33,322 nt of DNA from NCBI GenBank assembly GCA_019429325.1, contig JAHYJA010000018.1:1-33322 (forward strand), given 5' to 3'. Every line of letters begins with the position of its first letter. Position 1 is the stretch's first letter. The translations under genes and the position numbers were made by a program. This document shows positions 1-9,725 of this stretch, piece after piece. This DNA is from Bacteroidales bacterium (GTDB taxonomy: Bacteria; Bacteroidota; Bacteroidia; Bacteroidales; VadinHA17). Below the pieces are notes generated by a model. It was not told the DNA's origin and ran no database searches. It worked only from the letters and a program-made list of their open reading frames with translations.

Positions 1-735
1 GATGGTATTGGCCAGACCGTTACCAAGGTGTGTGGCAATAACTGCTCCCCTGTCCAGTGCTTCAGTTATCTGAGCAGACGAGCCGTTATGATGACCGAGG
101 CCCACTATTATCCCAAGAGAACTGCACCTTGATATAAAATCCATGGCACCTTCGGTCTCCGGGGCAATCGTAACCTGAAGGATATTTCTTCCGGAGGCAT
201 CATAAAGTTTCATGAACTCATTCCAGTCGGGCTTACGGACATGTTTTAAAGGGTGTGCTCCCCTGTAACCATCATCTGCTGAGATATATGGACCTTCGAG
301 GTGAAACCCGGCAATTGAGCCACGCGACACGGGATCATTTTTCGCCCTGGCCAGCAGGGCGAAGTTTTTCATGTAAATGGCATGATCGTCGGTGGTAAGG
401 GTCGGCATATAGGTAGTAACACCAACCTCCCAGAACGAGGAAGTGATAAGATTAATGCCCTCTAAGCTGAGTTCCCCCCCGGTATCAACAAACGAGACTC
501 CCTTATAGCCATTTACCTGATTATCAATAAGACCGGGAGCAATATATATCCTCTCCTGCCCTTCCTGAAGCTTTTCGATCCTGAAAACACCTGTGATCCT
601 GCCATCTTTGAACTCCACCCTGACAGGTGTATGATCCAGATAGAAAAGACCCTCCACGCTGTTCTGTGAATAAGAGAAATTACAGGTAAGAAACGGTAAC
701 AGGAAAAAGAAAATGAAAATCTTGTTTTTATTCAT
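1..735 (-). CDS. N-acetylglucosamine-6-phosphate deacetylase-like amidohydrolase, N-terminal part (truncated by window start)
   Basis: Reverse-strand translation starts MNKNKIFIFIFFLLPFLTCNFSYSQ (signal peptide) and continues ...IYIAPGLIDNQVNGYKGVSF...GFHLEGPYISADDGYRGAHP...VTIAPETEGAMDF...VGLGHHNGSSAQI...ATHLGNG, typical NagA/amidohydrolase motifs. The ORF runs off position 1 and is absent from the supplied ORF track. Confidence 0.8.
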   Translation of the reverse strand, partial: MNKNKIFIFFFLLPFLTCNFSYSQNSVEGLFYLDHTPVRVEFKDGRITGVFRIEKLQEGQERIYIAPGLIDNQVNGYKGVSFVDTGGELSLEGINLITSSFWEVGVTTYMPTLTTDDHAIYMKNFALLARAKNDPVSRGSIAGFHLEGPYISADDGYRGAHPLKHVRKPDWNEFMKLYDASGRNILQVTIAPETEGAMDFISRCSSLGIIVGLGHHNGSSAQITEALDRGAVIATHLGNGLANTI

Positions 736-817
736 AGCATAATATGATTTAACGTTTATTTGAATTTTAAAAGTTAAAGAACCAAAATACACAAATTTCG
801 GGAAATCCTGCCGGAAT

Positions 818-857
818 AAAAAAACCCCGGGGGATATTTATTTCATCCACCCGGGGT
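818..857 (-). terminator. Rho-independent terminator for the Gfo/Idh gene
   Basis: 8-bp perfect stem ACCCCGGG (824-831) / CCCGGGGT (850-857), followed on the minus strand by a T-run (A-run 818-824 on plus), about 20 bp past the stop at 879. Confidence 0.8.
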
Positions 858-878
858 AATATTGATTCTGTTCTTTTC

Positions 879-2333
879 CTAAAGTTTATACGGCCTCCTG
901 TATTCGTAATGCATCAGCCTGTGGTTGCAGGCTTCGGCATCATCAACGAAGGTAAATGTGGCCGGATCCCATTTTACCGGTCTCTTCAGTTCATGTGCAA
1001 TATTGCCCAGACAGCAGGTTATCGCTGTACTGCACCCTACTTCAATCGAGGCTGTCGGTTTCTTTCTTGATCTTACGCAATCGACGAAGTTCTGCATGTG
1101 AGGTGAGCTGATCTCGAACTGGAGTCCTGCCTGTGTGGGAGCAGGCCGGCCCTGGGCAGCAGCCTGGGCTGTGGCCTGGCGGCCTTGCGCGGCGGGTCTC
1201 TGTGCCTGCTGCTGAGCAGGAGGACGCTCGCCTCTTGGCTGTGGGCGGTTTCCGGCTATCTCTGCGGGGATAAGAGAAGGATCCGAACAGCCTATATAGC
1301 CGCGCGCCACCTCAATCCAGCCTTTTGTCCCGATGAACTTAATGCCCTGTGCCCCCGGATTATCCTCAAGATATGGCTGTTCCGTCATAACAACACCGGA
1401 CAGGTATTTAAAGGTCATGTACGGCTGTCCCTTGTACCCCTGGGGGATAATCTCGTATGGAGCCGAACCGTCCATCCCTATGGCTGCCTGTGCAATATCG
1501 AACATATGGGCGCCCCAGTCGGCGGTATAGCCGTTACCCATCTCAAGGTACCAGCGCCATGCTCCCCAGATCGCTTCATTCTGCACAGGATTGAGCGAGA
1601 TGGGAGGTGCAAGGTCGGGATGATAGGTGATCTTATCGTCATTGAGCGGGCCCAGCCACAGATTCCAGTTCAGGTTGCCCGGTACGGGCGTTGCCGGCAG
1701 ATCGTAAGGTTTAGGCGGATCGCCGACCTTAGCATAGATCTTCTCAATATGCCCGATAGCGCCGGCCTGAACCAGTTCAATGGCTTTCTGGAATTCCCTG
1801 CTTGAGCGCTGCTGACTCCCGACCTGTACCACACGTTTTGTATCATTGGCGACCCTGGTCATGACCAGAGCTTCCCTGATAGTATAGGAGAGCGGCTTCT
1901 GGACATACACATCCTTGCCGGCCTGGCAGGCATGAATTGTCATCAGGGCATGCCAGTGATCGGGTGAGACGACCTCAACAACATCGATATCCTTGCGCTC
2001 AAGCAATTTCTCATATTGCTCATAGGTATCGCAACGGGGAGCAAGTCCTTTTGATTTTTGCCACTCCTCGATGGTCCTTTTGTATCGTTCCTGTTTAACT
2101 GTGTCAACATCGCAGCATGCAACGATCTGAAGCCCGGGTGCTCCGGCAAATCCCCTGAAATCAGAAAGCGACTGGCGTCCCAGTCCGATCGTACCCATCA
2201 AAACCCTGTCGCTCGGAGGCATCCTGATACCGTCAATCACATAGCTTGGAAGGATCGTCAGCCCCGTAAGTCCGATGGCAGATAATCCCAGAAAATCGCG
2301 ACGATTAAGTCCTTTTGTTGTTTCCTTTTTCAT
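879..2333 (-). CDS. Gfo/Idh/MocA family oxidoreductase with Tat-like signal
   Basis: N-terminal RRDFLGLSAIGLTGL (twin-arginine), GTIGLGRQSLSDFRGF nucleotide-binding region, and the ...VQKPLSYTIREALVMTRVA... EKP-like motif of the family. Confidence 0.9.
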   Translation of the reverse strand: MKKETTKGLNRRDFLGLSAIGLTGLTILPSYVIDGIRMPPSDRVLMGTIGLGRQSLSDFRGFAGAPGLQIVACCDVDTVKQERYKRTIEEWQKSKGLAPRCDTYEQYEKLLERKDIDVVEVVSPDHWHALMTIHACQAGKDVYVQKPLSYTIREALVMTRVANDTKRVVQVGSQQRSSREFQKAIELVQAGAIGHIEKIYAKVGDPPKPYDLPATPVPGNLNWNLWLGPLNDDKITYHPDLAPPISLNPVQNEAIWGAWRWYLEMGNGYTADWGAHMFDIAQAAIGMDGSAPYEIIPQGYKGQPYMTFKYLSGVVMTEQPYLEDNPGAQGIKFIGTKGWIEVARGYIGCSDPSLIPAEIAGNRPQPRGERPPAQQQAQRPAAQGRQATAQAAAQGRPAPTQAGLQFEISSPHMQNFVDCVRSRKKPTASIEVGCSTAITCCLGNIAHELKRPVKWDPATFTFVDDAEACNHRLMHYEYRRPYKL

Positions 2334-2416
2334 AGTTTTATTGATATAATTTAAATGATTTGGTCCCGCTTAAAAATAGAAATTATTGCTTACAAACAAA
2401 CTTCTGCAGGAAATAT

Positions 2417-4129
2417 TTATGGCGTTTTGATGTCGCGTATGTTGAGCTGAAGGTTTCTGTTGCCCCTGAACTCATTCATTTCCACCGAATAACAAATGTC
2501 AAAAGGATTACCTCCCCTGATGTATTCAAAATAGTTTGCCTGGCCGAAAGCTATTGCGGGAAAGGTTTTAGTCCCGGTGGATTCCTGGCAAAGATCAAGC
2601 TTAAGATGTTCTCCGCTTGAACCCACCATTCTCCCGGTACCGCTGTCGGAGACATTCCTTGAGACGAATATGGGTGACATGTTTTCGGGGCCGTAGGGCT
2701 GGAACCGGTTGAGAAGCCTGAAGAACTCCTCATCGATCTCAGAGAACGAAAGCTCCGCGTCGATAAATATCCGTGGCACAAGCTGGTCTTCGGATATTGT
2801 GCTGTTTACATACTGTTCAAATCTTTCCATGAAGGGTTTAATATTCTCCTTCTTCAGCGTCAGTCCGGCTGCAAACATATGTCCTCCAAAGCTTTCAAGC
2901 AGGTCACTGCAAGCCTCAATGGCCTGGTAGAGGTCATATCCCTGTACTGAACGGGCCGAGCCTGTGGCAAATCCGTTCGATTCAGTAAGAATGACCGTCG
3001 GCCTGTAATAGGTCTCTATAAGCCTGGATGCAACTATCCCGATAACTCCCTTTTTCCAGGTGGGATTATAAAGGACCGTCGTCCTGGAATTCGTCGACCG
3101 GTGATCATCAGAGATCATCCTCATTGCCTCGGTTGTAATGGTACGGTCGACCGTTCTCCTTTCGATATTGAAGTTATTTATCTCCCTGCTTATGCCTGTG
3201 GCAATTTTCAGATCATCAGAAATAAGCAGGTCGACTGCTCTTTTTCCCGCTTCCATCCTTCCGGCAGCGTTTATCCTTGGGCCGAGCTTAAAGACTACAT
3301 CCTCTATCGTTAATGTCCTGGTAACCTCGGCTTCCCTGATTATCTCCCTCAGACCCATGCGCGGAGACTCATTCAGATGCTTAAGCCCGTAATAGGCAAG
3401 TACCCTGTTCTCTCCGGTTATGGGAACTATATCAGATGCGATGCTTACAGCAACGAGATCGAGGTAATTGGTTATTTCACTGAAGGGAATACCATGGATC
3501 CGGGAATATGCATGAATAAGCTTGAATCCCACTCCGCAACCCGAAAGTTCCTTGTACGGATAACTGCAGGCGGGCTGTTTCGGATCAAGTACTGCCAGAG
3601 CGTCCGGGATCTCATCGCCGGGATAATGATGGTCGCAGATAATCACATCCATCCCCCTGGATGAGGCATTTTTGACTTTTTCAACCGCCTTGATGCCGCA
3701 GTCGAGGGTAATTATCACCTTGCAGTTATTCTGTGAAGCAAAATCGAGGCCCGCAAAAGAGACTCCATAACCTTCCTTGTAACGATCGGGGATATAATAG
3801 ATGACATTTGAGCCCTGGTTCCTGAGAAATGAATAGACAAGGGCAACGGCTGTAGTGCCGTCAACATCATAATCGCCGTAAACAAGTATCTTTTCATTCC
3901 TCTTGACCGCGGTCGAGATCCTGTCAACGGCAATGTTCATATCTTTCATCAGGAACGGATCGTGAAGATAATCGAGAAGGGGATTGAAAAAGGCGTCAGC
4001 TTCGTCAGCTGTGGTGATGTTCCTCTGTACCATCAGCAGGGCTAAGGATTCTAAAACGCCAAGAGAGGCTGCAAGCTGTTTTACAACAGCGGTATCAGGC
4101 TTCTCCTTCAAGATCCACTTCTTTTTCAT
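2417..4129 (-). CDS. recJ: Single-stranded-DNA-specific exonuclease RecJ
   Basis: DHH-family motifs YGDYDVDGTTAVAL, ICDHHYPGDEIPDALAVLDPKQPACSYPY, GPRINAAGRM, SFGGHMFAAGLTL. Confidence 0.95.
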   Translation of the reverse strand: MKKKWILKEKPDTAVVKQLAASLGVLESLALLMVQRNITTADEADAFFNPLLDYLHDPFLMKDMNIAVDRISTAVKRNEKILVYGDYDVDGTTAVALVYSFLRNQGSNVIYYIPDRYKEGYGVSFAGLDFASQNNCKVIITLDCGIKAVEKVKNASSRGMDVIICDHHYPGDEIPDALAVLDPKQPACSYPYKELSGCGVGFKLIHAYSRIHGIPFSEITNYLDLVAVSIASDIVPITGENRVLAYYGLKHLNESPRMGLREIIREAEVTRTLTIEDVVFKLGPRINAAGRMEAGKRAVDLLISDDLKIATGISREINNFNIERRTVDRTITTEAMRMISDDHRSTNSRTTVLYNPTWKKGVIGIVASRLIETYYRPTVILTESNGFATGSARSVQGYDLYQAIEACSDLLESFGGHMFAAGLTLKKENIKPFMERFEQYVNSTISEDQLVPRIFIDAELSFSEIDEEFFRLLNRFQPYGPENMSPIFVSRNVSDSGTGRMVGSSGEHLKLDLCQESTGTKTFPAIAFGQANYFEYIRGGNPFDICYSVEMNEFRGNRNLQLNIRDIKTP

Positions 4130-4133
4130 TCTG

Positions 4134-4844
4134 TTATTTGTTTAACCATTCAAGATCAAAGAGATCCCGGAGGTTGTTTCTGAGAATGTTCTTTGCCTTT
4201 TCAAGATCCTGTTTCCCTCCAAGTTCCTTTTCAAGCGAAGTCACGCCCTTGTCAGTAAAACCGCACGGATTGATATGTTCAAAATATGAAAGATCGGTGT
4301 TCACATTGAACGCAAATCCATGCATGGTAATGAACCTGCTTGCCTTCACTCCTATCGCACATATTTTCCTGGCTTTCCCGGGTACATCCGGATCAAGCCA
4401 GACACCCGTACCGCCATCAAGCCGTTCACCTCTCAGCCCAAATTCACCGGCTGTCCTTATAACAGCCTCCTCCAGACCCGACACGTACTGCTTTATTCCA
4501 ATCCCCAACGCCTCCAGGTCAAAGATCGGATATCCGACAATCTGCCCCGGCCCGTGGTATGTGATATCGCCTCCCCTGTCGGTCCTGTAGAAAGAGGCAT
4601 CATTTGCCCTGAGCTGAATATAATCAAGCAGAAGATTCGCTTCCGAACCACTTTTACCAAGGGTATAAACATGTGGGTGCTCAACAAAAATCAACGTGCC
4701 GGATATTCTGTCCCTGCAGTCTGCATCAGAGATCTCTCCCTTTTTTTTGCCTTCAAGCAGTTGATCGAATAATTGTTCCTGATAATCCCATGCTTCTTTG
4801 TAACCCGTTAATCCAATATCCTTATATTCAACGCAGTAGCTCAA
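4134..4844 (-). CDS. lipB: Lipoyl(octanoyl) transferase LipB
   Basis: EHPHVYTLGKSG, DRGGDITYHGPGQIVGYPI, GVWLDPDVPGKARKICAIGVKASRFITMHGFAFNV are LipB motifs. Confidence 0.95.
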   Translation of the reverse strand: MSYCVEYKDIGLTGYKEAWDYQEQLFDQLLEGKKKGEISDADCRDRISGTLIFVEHPHVYTLGKSGSEANLLLDYIQLRANDASFYRTDRGGDITYHGPGQIVGYPIFDLEALGIGIKQYVSGLEEAVIRTAGEFGLRGERLDGGTGVWLDPDVPGKARKICAIGVKASRFITMHGFAFNVNTDLSYFEHINPCGFTDKGVTSLEKELGGKQDLEKAKNILRNNLRDLFDLEWLNK

Positions 4845-4882
4845 ACCAATTATACCTTTAGAAAGGTTTAAAGATAATCAAA

Positions 4883-5737
4883 TTATCGGTTTGCCACATG
4901 TTTTTCCGCATGAAAAGAGGAACGCACAAGAGGAGCGCTCTCAACAAATTCAAAACCAGCTGAAAGCGCCAGAATCCTGTATTCCTCAAACTTACCGGGT
5001 GTGATATAATCAACGGGCTCCATATAGCCGGTTCCTGGCCTGAGATATTGACCGATGGTAAGGATCCTGCACCCGGCTGCCCGGATATCGTTTATTGTTT
5101 CTTCAACTTCATTTCCGGTCTCTCCCAGTCCAAGCATAAACCCTGATTTTGAAGCTATGCCGTTCTGTGCAAGATATCTTATAACGTCGAGGCTTCTCTC
5201 GTATTTTGCTTTTGTTCTGATGAGGGGAGTCAGTCGCCGTACCGTTTCAACGTTATGTGAGATTATTTCGGGACGGGCATCGATCACTTTCTGAATATTC
5301 TCAGGTTTACCATCGAAGTCTGGGATCAGCGCTTCTATGGTCACTTCCGGATTTATCTCTCTTATTGACCGTATTGTTTCGGCCCAGATGCCTGCTCCCC
5401 CGTCAGGCAGATCATCCCTGTCGACCGATGTAATCACGGCATGCCTGAGGTGCATCGCTCTCACTGACAATGCAACCCTTTCGGGTTCTCCGTTATCCGG
5501 AGGCAAAGGCTTCCCTGTTTTTGTTGCACAGAACCTGCAGGCTCTGGTACATATATCGCCCAGGATCATGAATGTGGCGGTGGCTGCATTCCAGCATTCG
5601 CCTATATTGGGGCAGTTGCCGCTTGTACAGATCGTATGAAGGCCGTTCTCTTCAATGATCCTTTTAACCCTGGCATAGTTCTCTCCGCTTGCCCTCTGCA
5701 TCTTAAGCCAGGAAGGTAATCGTCTGACATGTTTCAT
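4883..5737 (-). CDS. lipA: Lipoyl synthase LipA (radical SAM)
   Basis: CTSGNCPNIGECW cluster motif, GDICTRACRFCATKTGKP (CxxxCxxC), SGFMLGLGET, C-terminal LVRSSFHAE. Confidence 0.96.
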   Translation of the reverse strand: MKHVRRLPSWLKMQRASGENYARVKRIIEENGLHTICTSGNCPNIGECWNAATATFMILGDICTRACRFCATKTGKPLPPDNGEPERVALSVRAMHLRHAVITSVDRDDLPDGGAGIWAETIRSIREINPEVTIEALIPDFDGKPENIQKVIDARPEIISHNVETVRRLTPLIRTKAKYERSLDVIRYLAQNGIASKSGFMLGLGETGNEVEETINDIRAAGCRILTIGQYLRPGTGYMEPVDYITPGKFEEYRILALSAGFEFVESAPLVRSSFHAEKHVANR

Positions 5738-5865
5738 ACAGCAAATATAATTAATATCACCCGGGTTACAGACACATCCATGATCAGTTAACTATGCCGT
5801 TCACACAACAGCATTCAATGTTAATAACATATATGATTTTACATCGAACCGATGTCAAAAAGAAT

Positions 5866-5873
5866 TATATTTG
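5866..5873 (+). promoter_or_regulatory. Bacteroidetes-type -7 box (TATATTTG) upstream of fucI
   Basis: Matches the TAnnTTTG consensus of Bacteroidetes promoters. It overlaps the TTG used as start in the ORF track (5871), implying the real start is ATG 5916. Confidence 0.55.
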
Positions 5874-5915
5874 ATTACGGAAAAAATCATTCTGACAAAA
5901 TCAAAAACATATCAT

Positions 5916-7718
5916 ATGGCTGTAAATGAGTTCAAGATCAATAAAAATTATCAGACCGTTATAGGTGATTTTCCAGGGGTGGGAATTCGTCCGGCGATTG
6001 ATGGGCGCATGAACGGGGTACGTGAATCACTGGAAGAGCAGACCATGAACATGGCACGATCGGCGGCGGCGCTCATCAGCAACAATCTGAGATATCCCAA
6101 TGGAAAACCCGTGGAGTGTGTGATAGCTGATACAACCATCGGAGGCGTTGCGGAGGCCGCGATGTGTGCAGAGAAATTCAGGAAGAACGGCGTCGGTGTG
6201 AGCCTAACCGTAACACCCTGCTGGTGCTATGGAAGTGAGACCATCGATATGGACTCTTTAGTCCCGAAGGCGATCTGGGGATTTAACGGGACCGAGAGGC
6301 CCGGTGCTGTATATCTGGCAGCGGCCCTCGCCGGACATACCATGAAGGGCCTGCCGGCTTTCGGCATTTACGGACGCGACGTTCAGGATGCGGGAGATAC
6401 CGGTATTCCGGATGACGTCAGTGAAAAAATACTCCGATTCGTAAAGGCGGGTCTGGCGGCATCTTTTATGAAAGGGAAATCATATCTCTCCATGGGCTCG
6501 GTATCAATGGGTATTGCCGGTTCCATCGTCAGGGAAGATTTTTTCCAGGAATATCTCGGTATGCGTAACGAATATGCCGATATGAGTGAATTTACACGGC
6601 GGCTGAACGAAGAGATCTACGACAAAAACGAATATAAAAAGGCGATTGGATGGACAAGGCAATATTGCAGGGAGGGGAAAGACCTTAATGAAAAGCCTGC
6701 ATCAAGAGCCCGGAAAGATAAGGAGTGGGAGATTGTGGTAAAAATGGCTCTTATAGCCCGTGACATGATGGTAGGTAATCCGCAATTGAAAAAAGCAGGG
6801 TTCGGAGAGGAAGCTCTCGGCCATAATGCCATCCTTGCAGGGTTCCAGGGTCAGCGCCAATGGACCGACCATATGCCCAACGGCGATTTTCTCGAGGCAA
6901 TCCTCTGTTCTTCCTTCGACTGGAACGGCATAAGACCCCCGTACCTGGTGGCGACTGAGAACGATGCAATGAACGGGGTGCCGATGCTTATGGGGTACCT
7001 GCTCACGAACAGTGCACAGATGTTCTCTGATATCCGTACATACTGGAGCCCCGAAGCCATTAAGCGGGTAACCGGCGAAAAGCTCGCAGGGCATGCCGAA
7101 GGAGGAATCATTCATCTTATAAACTCAGGAGCCTCAGCGCTCGATTTTTCCGGAAGGCAAACGAGAAAAACCGAATCGGTCATCAAACCCTTCTGGGAAA
7201 TTACCGGCAGGGATGCTGCCGAATGCCTGAAAGCCACCCAATGGCCTCCCGCCAGCAGGGGCTACTTCAGGGGCGGAGGGTTCTCCTCGCAGTTCGATAC
7301 AATAGGTGTGATGCCTGTAACAATCTCAAGGATCAACCTGGCTAAAGGGCTGGGACCCGTTTTGCAGCTGGCTGAGGGCTGGACCGTTGAACTTCCTCCA
7401 AGAGTGAATAAGATACTTACAGACCGGACAGATCCCACCTGGCCGACTACCTGGTTCGCACCAAGACTTACAGGCAGGGGCGCCTTTAAGGATGTCTATT
7501 CGGTCATGGCCAACTGGGGTGCCAACCATTCTGCATCAAGCTACGGGCATATCGGTGCCGACCTTGTCACACTCGCATCAATCCTGCGTATCCCTGTCTG
7601 CATGCACAATGTAAGCGAGGAAAAGATCTTCCGTCCGAGTGCATGGAACGCTTTCGGAATGGACCCCGAAGGTGCCGACTACAGGGCATGCCTGACTTAC
7701 GGACCATTATACAGATAA
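5916..7718 (+). CDS. fucI: L-fucose isomerase
   Basis: [25 protein letters not shown]-type N-terminus, [22 protein letters not shown], long homology-like FucI sequence to C-terminal [19 protein letters not shown]. Start set to ATG 5916 ([13 protein letters not shown]) instead of TTG 5871. Confidence 0.93.
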   Translation: MAVNEFKINKNYQTVIGDFPGVGIRPAIDGRMNGVRESLEEQTMNMARSAAALISNNLRYPNGKPVECVIADTTIGGVAEAAMCAEKFRKNGVGVSLTVTPCWCYGSETIDMDSLVPKAIWGFNGTERPGAVYLAAALAGHTMKGLPAFGIYGRDVQDAGDTGIPDDVSEKILRFVKAGLAASFMKGKSYLSMGSVSMGIAGSIVREDFFQEYLGMRNEYADMSEFTRRLNEEIYDKNEYKKAIGWTRQYCREGKDLNEKPASRARKDKEWEIVVKMALIARDMMVGNPQLKKAGFGEEALGHNAILAGFQGQRQWTDHMPNGDFLEAILCSSFDWNGIRPPYLVATENDAMNGVPMLMGYLLTNSAQMFSDIRTYWSPEAIKRVTGEKLAGHAEGGIIHLINSGASALDFSGRQTRKTESVIKPFWEITGRDAAECLKATQWPPASRGYFRGGGFSSQFDTIGVMPVTISRINLAKGLGPVLQLAEGWTVELPPRVNKILTDRTDPTWPTTWFAPRLTGRGAFKDVYSVMANWGANHSASSYGHIGADLVTLASILRIPVCMHNVSEEKIFRPSAWNAFGMDPEGADYRACLTYGPLYR

Positions 7719-7731
7719 AAATAGAATAGAC

Positions 7732-8175
7732 ATGGAAAACAATGCTGAGAAAAGAATAATTGAGATCGACCAGGATACATTAAAAGATCTGAATGCCACA
7801 CGAAAATGGACAATGTTCCTTGCTATCATAGGATTCATACTGGTTGGATTCATGCTCATTGCCGGTCTTGCCGCCGGCACGTTCCTCTCCGTCTTCAAAA
7901 CGGAGGAAGTGAATCTGGGAATACCGGAATCACTTGTGATACTTTTGTTCCTTGTAATTGCTGCTATCTATTTCTTCCCGGTCTTCTTCCTTTTCCGTTT
8001 CTCCAGACACACATCAAGGGGTGTGTCAAAGCTTGACAGTGCGGAAATACACAAGGCTTTTAAAAACCTCCGCACTTATTTTACCTATATCGGGATTCTG
8101 GCGATTATCGTGATCGTGATATATCTTGCTGCACTGGTTTTTGCCGGTACTTCAATGTCATTCCTGAATCCCTGA
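7732..8175 (+). CDS. Small multi-pass membrane protein (about 3 TM; DUF5362-like?) inside the fuc operon
   Basis: Hydrophobic segments MFLAIIGFILVGFMLIAGLAAGTFL, LVILLFLVIAAIYFFPVFFLF and IGILAIIVIVIYLAALVFAG; spaced 13 bp after fucI and 3 bp before fucK. Family name is tentative. Confidence 0.75.
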   Translation: MENNAEKRIIEIDQDTLKDLNATRKWTMFLAIIGFILVGFMLIAGLAAGTFLSVFKTEEVNLGIPESLVILLFLVIAAIYFFPVFFLFRFSRHTSRGVSKLDSAEIHKAFKNLRTYFTYIGILAIIVIVIYLAALVFAGTSMSFLNP

Positions 8176-8178
8176 ATC

Positions 8179-9591
8179 ATGCCCGGCGGAGATATCGTCC
8201 TTGTGTTCGATTGTGGTGCCACAAACGTACGGGTCATAGCGGTCAGCTCAAAAGGCAGTATAGTTGCATCCGGATCATACCCCAACAATACCCGGCCGGA
8301 CCCTTATTACCCCTCTTTCCGGATCTGGGATGTGAACGAGATATGGGAGAAAATGTGTCTTGCCTCCCGTAAGGTTATAAACAGGATCAACCGGAATGAT
8401 ATCGCTGGCGTAACCGTGACAACATTCGGAGTGGACGGCACCCTGGTTGACAGTTCGGGAGAAATGCTTTATCCGGTTATCTCATGGCAATGTGAGAGAA
8501 CTATCCCCATTATGGCGAACATCGGAAAGTATATCCCGCTTGCGGATCTCTACAGGGAAAGCGGTGTGTTGCCTTTTACATTCAATACCATAAACAAGCT
8601 TATCTGGTTCGCTGAACAAAAACCGGAACTGACACAAAAAGCTCAAAGGTTCCTCTTCATGCCCTCTCTTTTCGCACACAGGCTTACAGGAGAAATGGTG
8701 AATGATATCACTATGGCAGGCACCTCCATGCTGACGGACCAGTCGGCCAGGCAGTTCTCTGCCAACATATGCCGGAGGACCGGTTTCCCGGTTGAAAAAC
8801 TCGGTATCGCAGTTGAGCCCGGAACCATTACCGGGACGATTACCAGGGGAGCCTCGGAAGAGACCGGGATCCCACAGGGAACCCCCGTCGTTGCAACTGG
8901 ACATGATACACAGTTTGCGGTTTTCGGATCAGGAGCTAAAAAAAACCAGCCGGTGCTCAGCTCGGGCACCTGGGAGATCCTTATGGTAAGATCGGAAAAA
9001 TTCAGGTCGGATGAAGAACAGCTTAAAATGGGTATAACAACCGAGCTCGATTCCAGACCGGGACTTTTTAATATCGGCAACCAGTGGATAGCTTCCGGTG
9101 TGCTTGAGTGGGCACGCAGAAATTTCTATCACGATGTGAAGGACGACGTCTATGAGGTGATGATCTCCGAGGCCGAAGCTGTCCCTCCGGGCTGTAATGG
9201 TGTGAAAGTTACTCCGAAGTTTTATGAAGAGCTAAAGGGGAAGCCCGGAGGAGAGATTACCGGTCTTACCATGGAATCGACCAGGGGGGAGATTTATCGT
9301 GCCATGCTTGAAGCGCTTGCAGAAAGGCTTGCAGAAGGCAAGAGAGCACTTGAGACCGCCGGTGGCTTTAAGACCGAAAGCATCCTGTGTGTCGGGGGAG
9401 GTTCCAAAAACAGACTCTGGAACAAATTAAGGGCAGAACGCACAGGAGTTCCTGTCAGGATAATAGACCAGAAGGAGACCACTGTCCTTGGCGCCTCCCT
9501 TTTCGTCCAGGCAGCCTGCGGCAACGCCTCCTCCCCCGAAGAGGCCAGATCAGCAATTGAATACAACACTGAGATAATCGAACCCCTTTAA
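8179..9591 (+). CDS. fucK: FGGY-family carbohydrate kinase, probable L-fuculokinase
   Basis: VLVFDCGATNVRVIAV phosphate-binding motif, TTFGVDGTLVD, GHDTQFAVFGSG, LSSGTWEILM, VGGGSKNRLWNKLRAERTG; immediately downstream of fucI. Confidence 0.85.
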   Translation: MPGGDIVLVFDCGATNVRVIAVSSKGSIVASGSYPNNTRPDPYYPSFRIWDVNEIWEKMCLASRKVINRINRNDIAGVTVTTFGVDGTLVDSSGEMLYPVISWQCERTIPIMANIGKYIPLADLYRESGVLPFTFNTINKLIWFAEQKPELTQKAQRFLFMPSLFAHRLTGEMVNDITMAGTSMLTDQSARQFSANICRRTGFPVEKLGIAVEPGTITGTITRGASEETGIPQGTPVVATGHDTQFAVFGSGAKKNQPVLSSGTWEILMVRSEKFRSDEEQLKMGITTELDSRPGLFNIGNQWIASGVLEWARRNFYHDVKDDVYEVMISEAEAVPPGCNGVKVTPKFYEELKGKPGGEITGLTMESTRGEIYRAMLEALAERLAEGKRALETAGGFKTESILCVGGGSKNRLWNKLRAERTGVPVRIIDQKETTVLGASLFVQAACGNASSPEEARSAIEYNTEIIEPL

Positions 9592-9593
9592 AA

Positions 9594-9687
9594 GCGGAGG
9601 GCAAGGGGCAGGGAGCGGGGAGCGGGGGGCAGGGAGCAGGGAGCGGGGAGCAGGGAGCGGGGAGCGGGGGGCAGGGAGCAGGGAGCG
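9594..9687 (+). repeat. G-rich heptanucleotide tandem array, consensus GC[A/G]GGG[A/G]
   Basis: 13 consecutive 7-nt units: gcggagg gcaaggg gcaggga gcgggga gcggggg gcaggga gcaggga gcgggga gcaggga gcgggga gcggggg gcaggga gcaggga, then gcg. Confidence 0.97.
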
Positions 9688-9725
9688 TAAAGATCAAAGG
9701 TTATATGTCCTGATAATAGTGTGTT

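Noticed and set aside
1185-1805. 206-aa plus-strand ORF
   Set aside because: Fully antisense to the well-supported Gfo/Idh gene; sequence shows no recognisable family.
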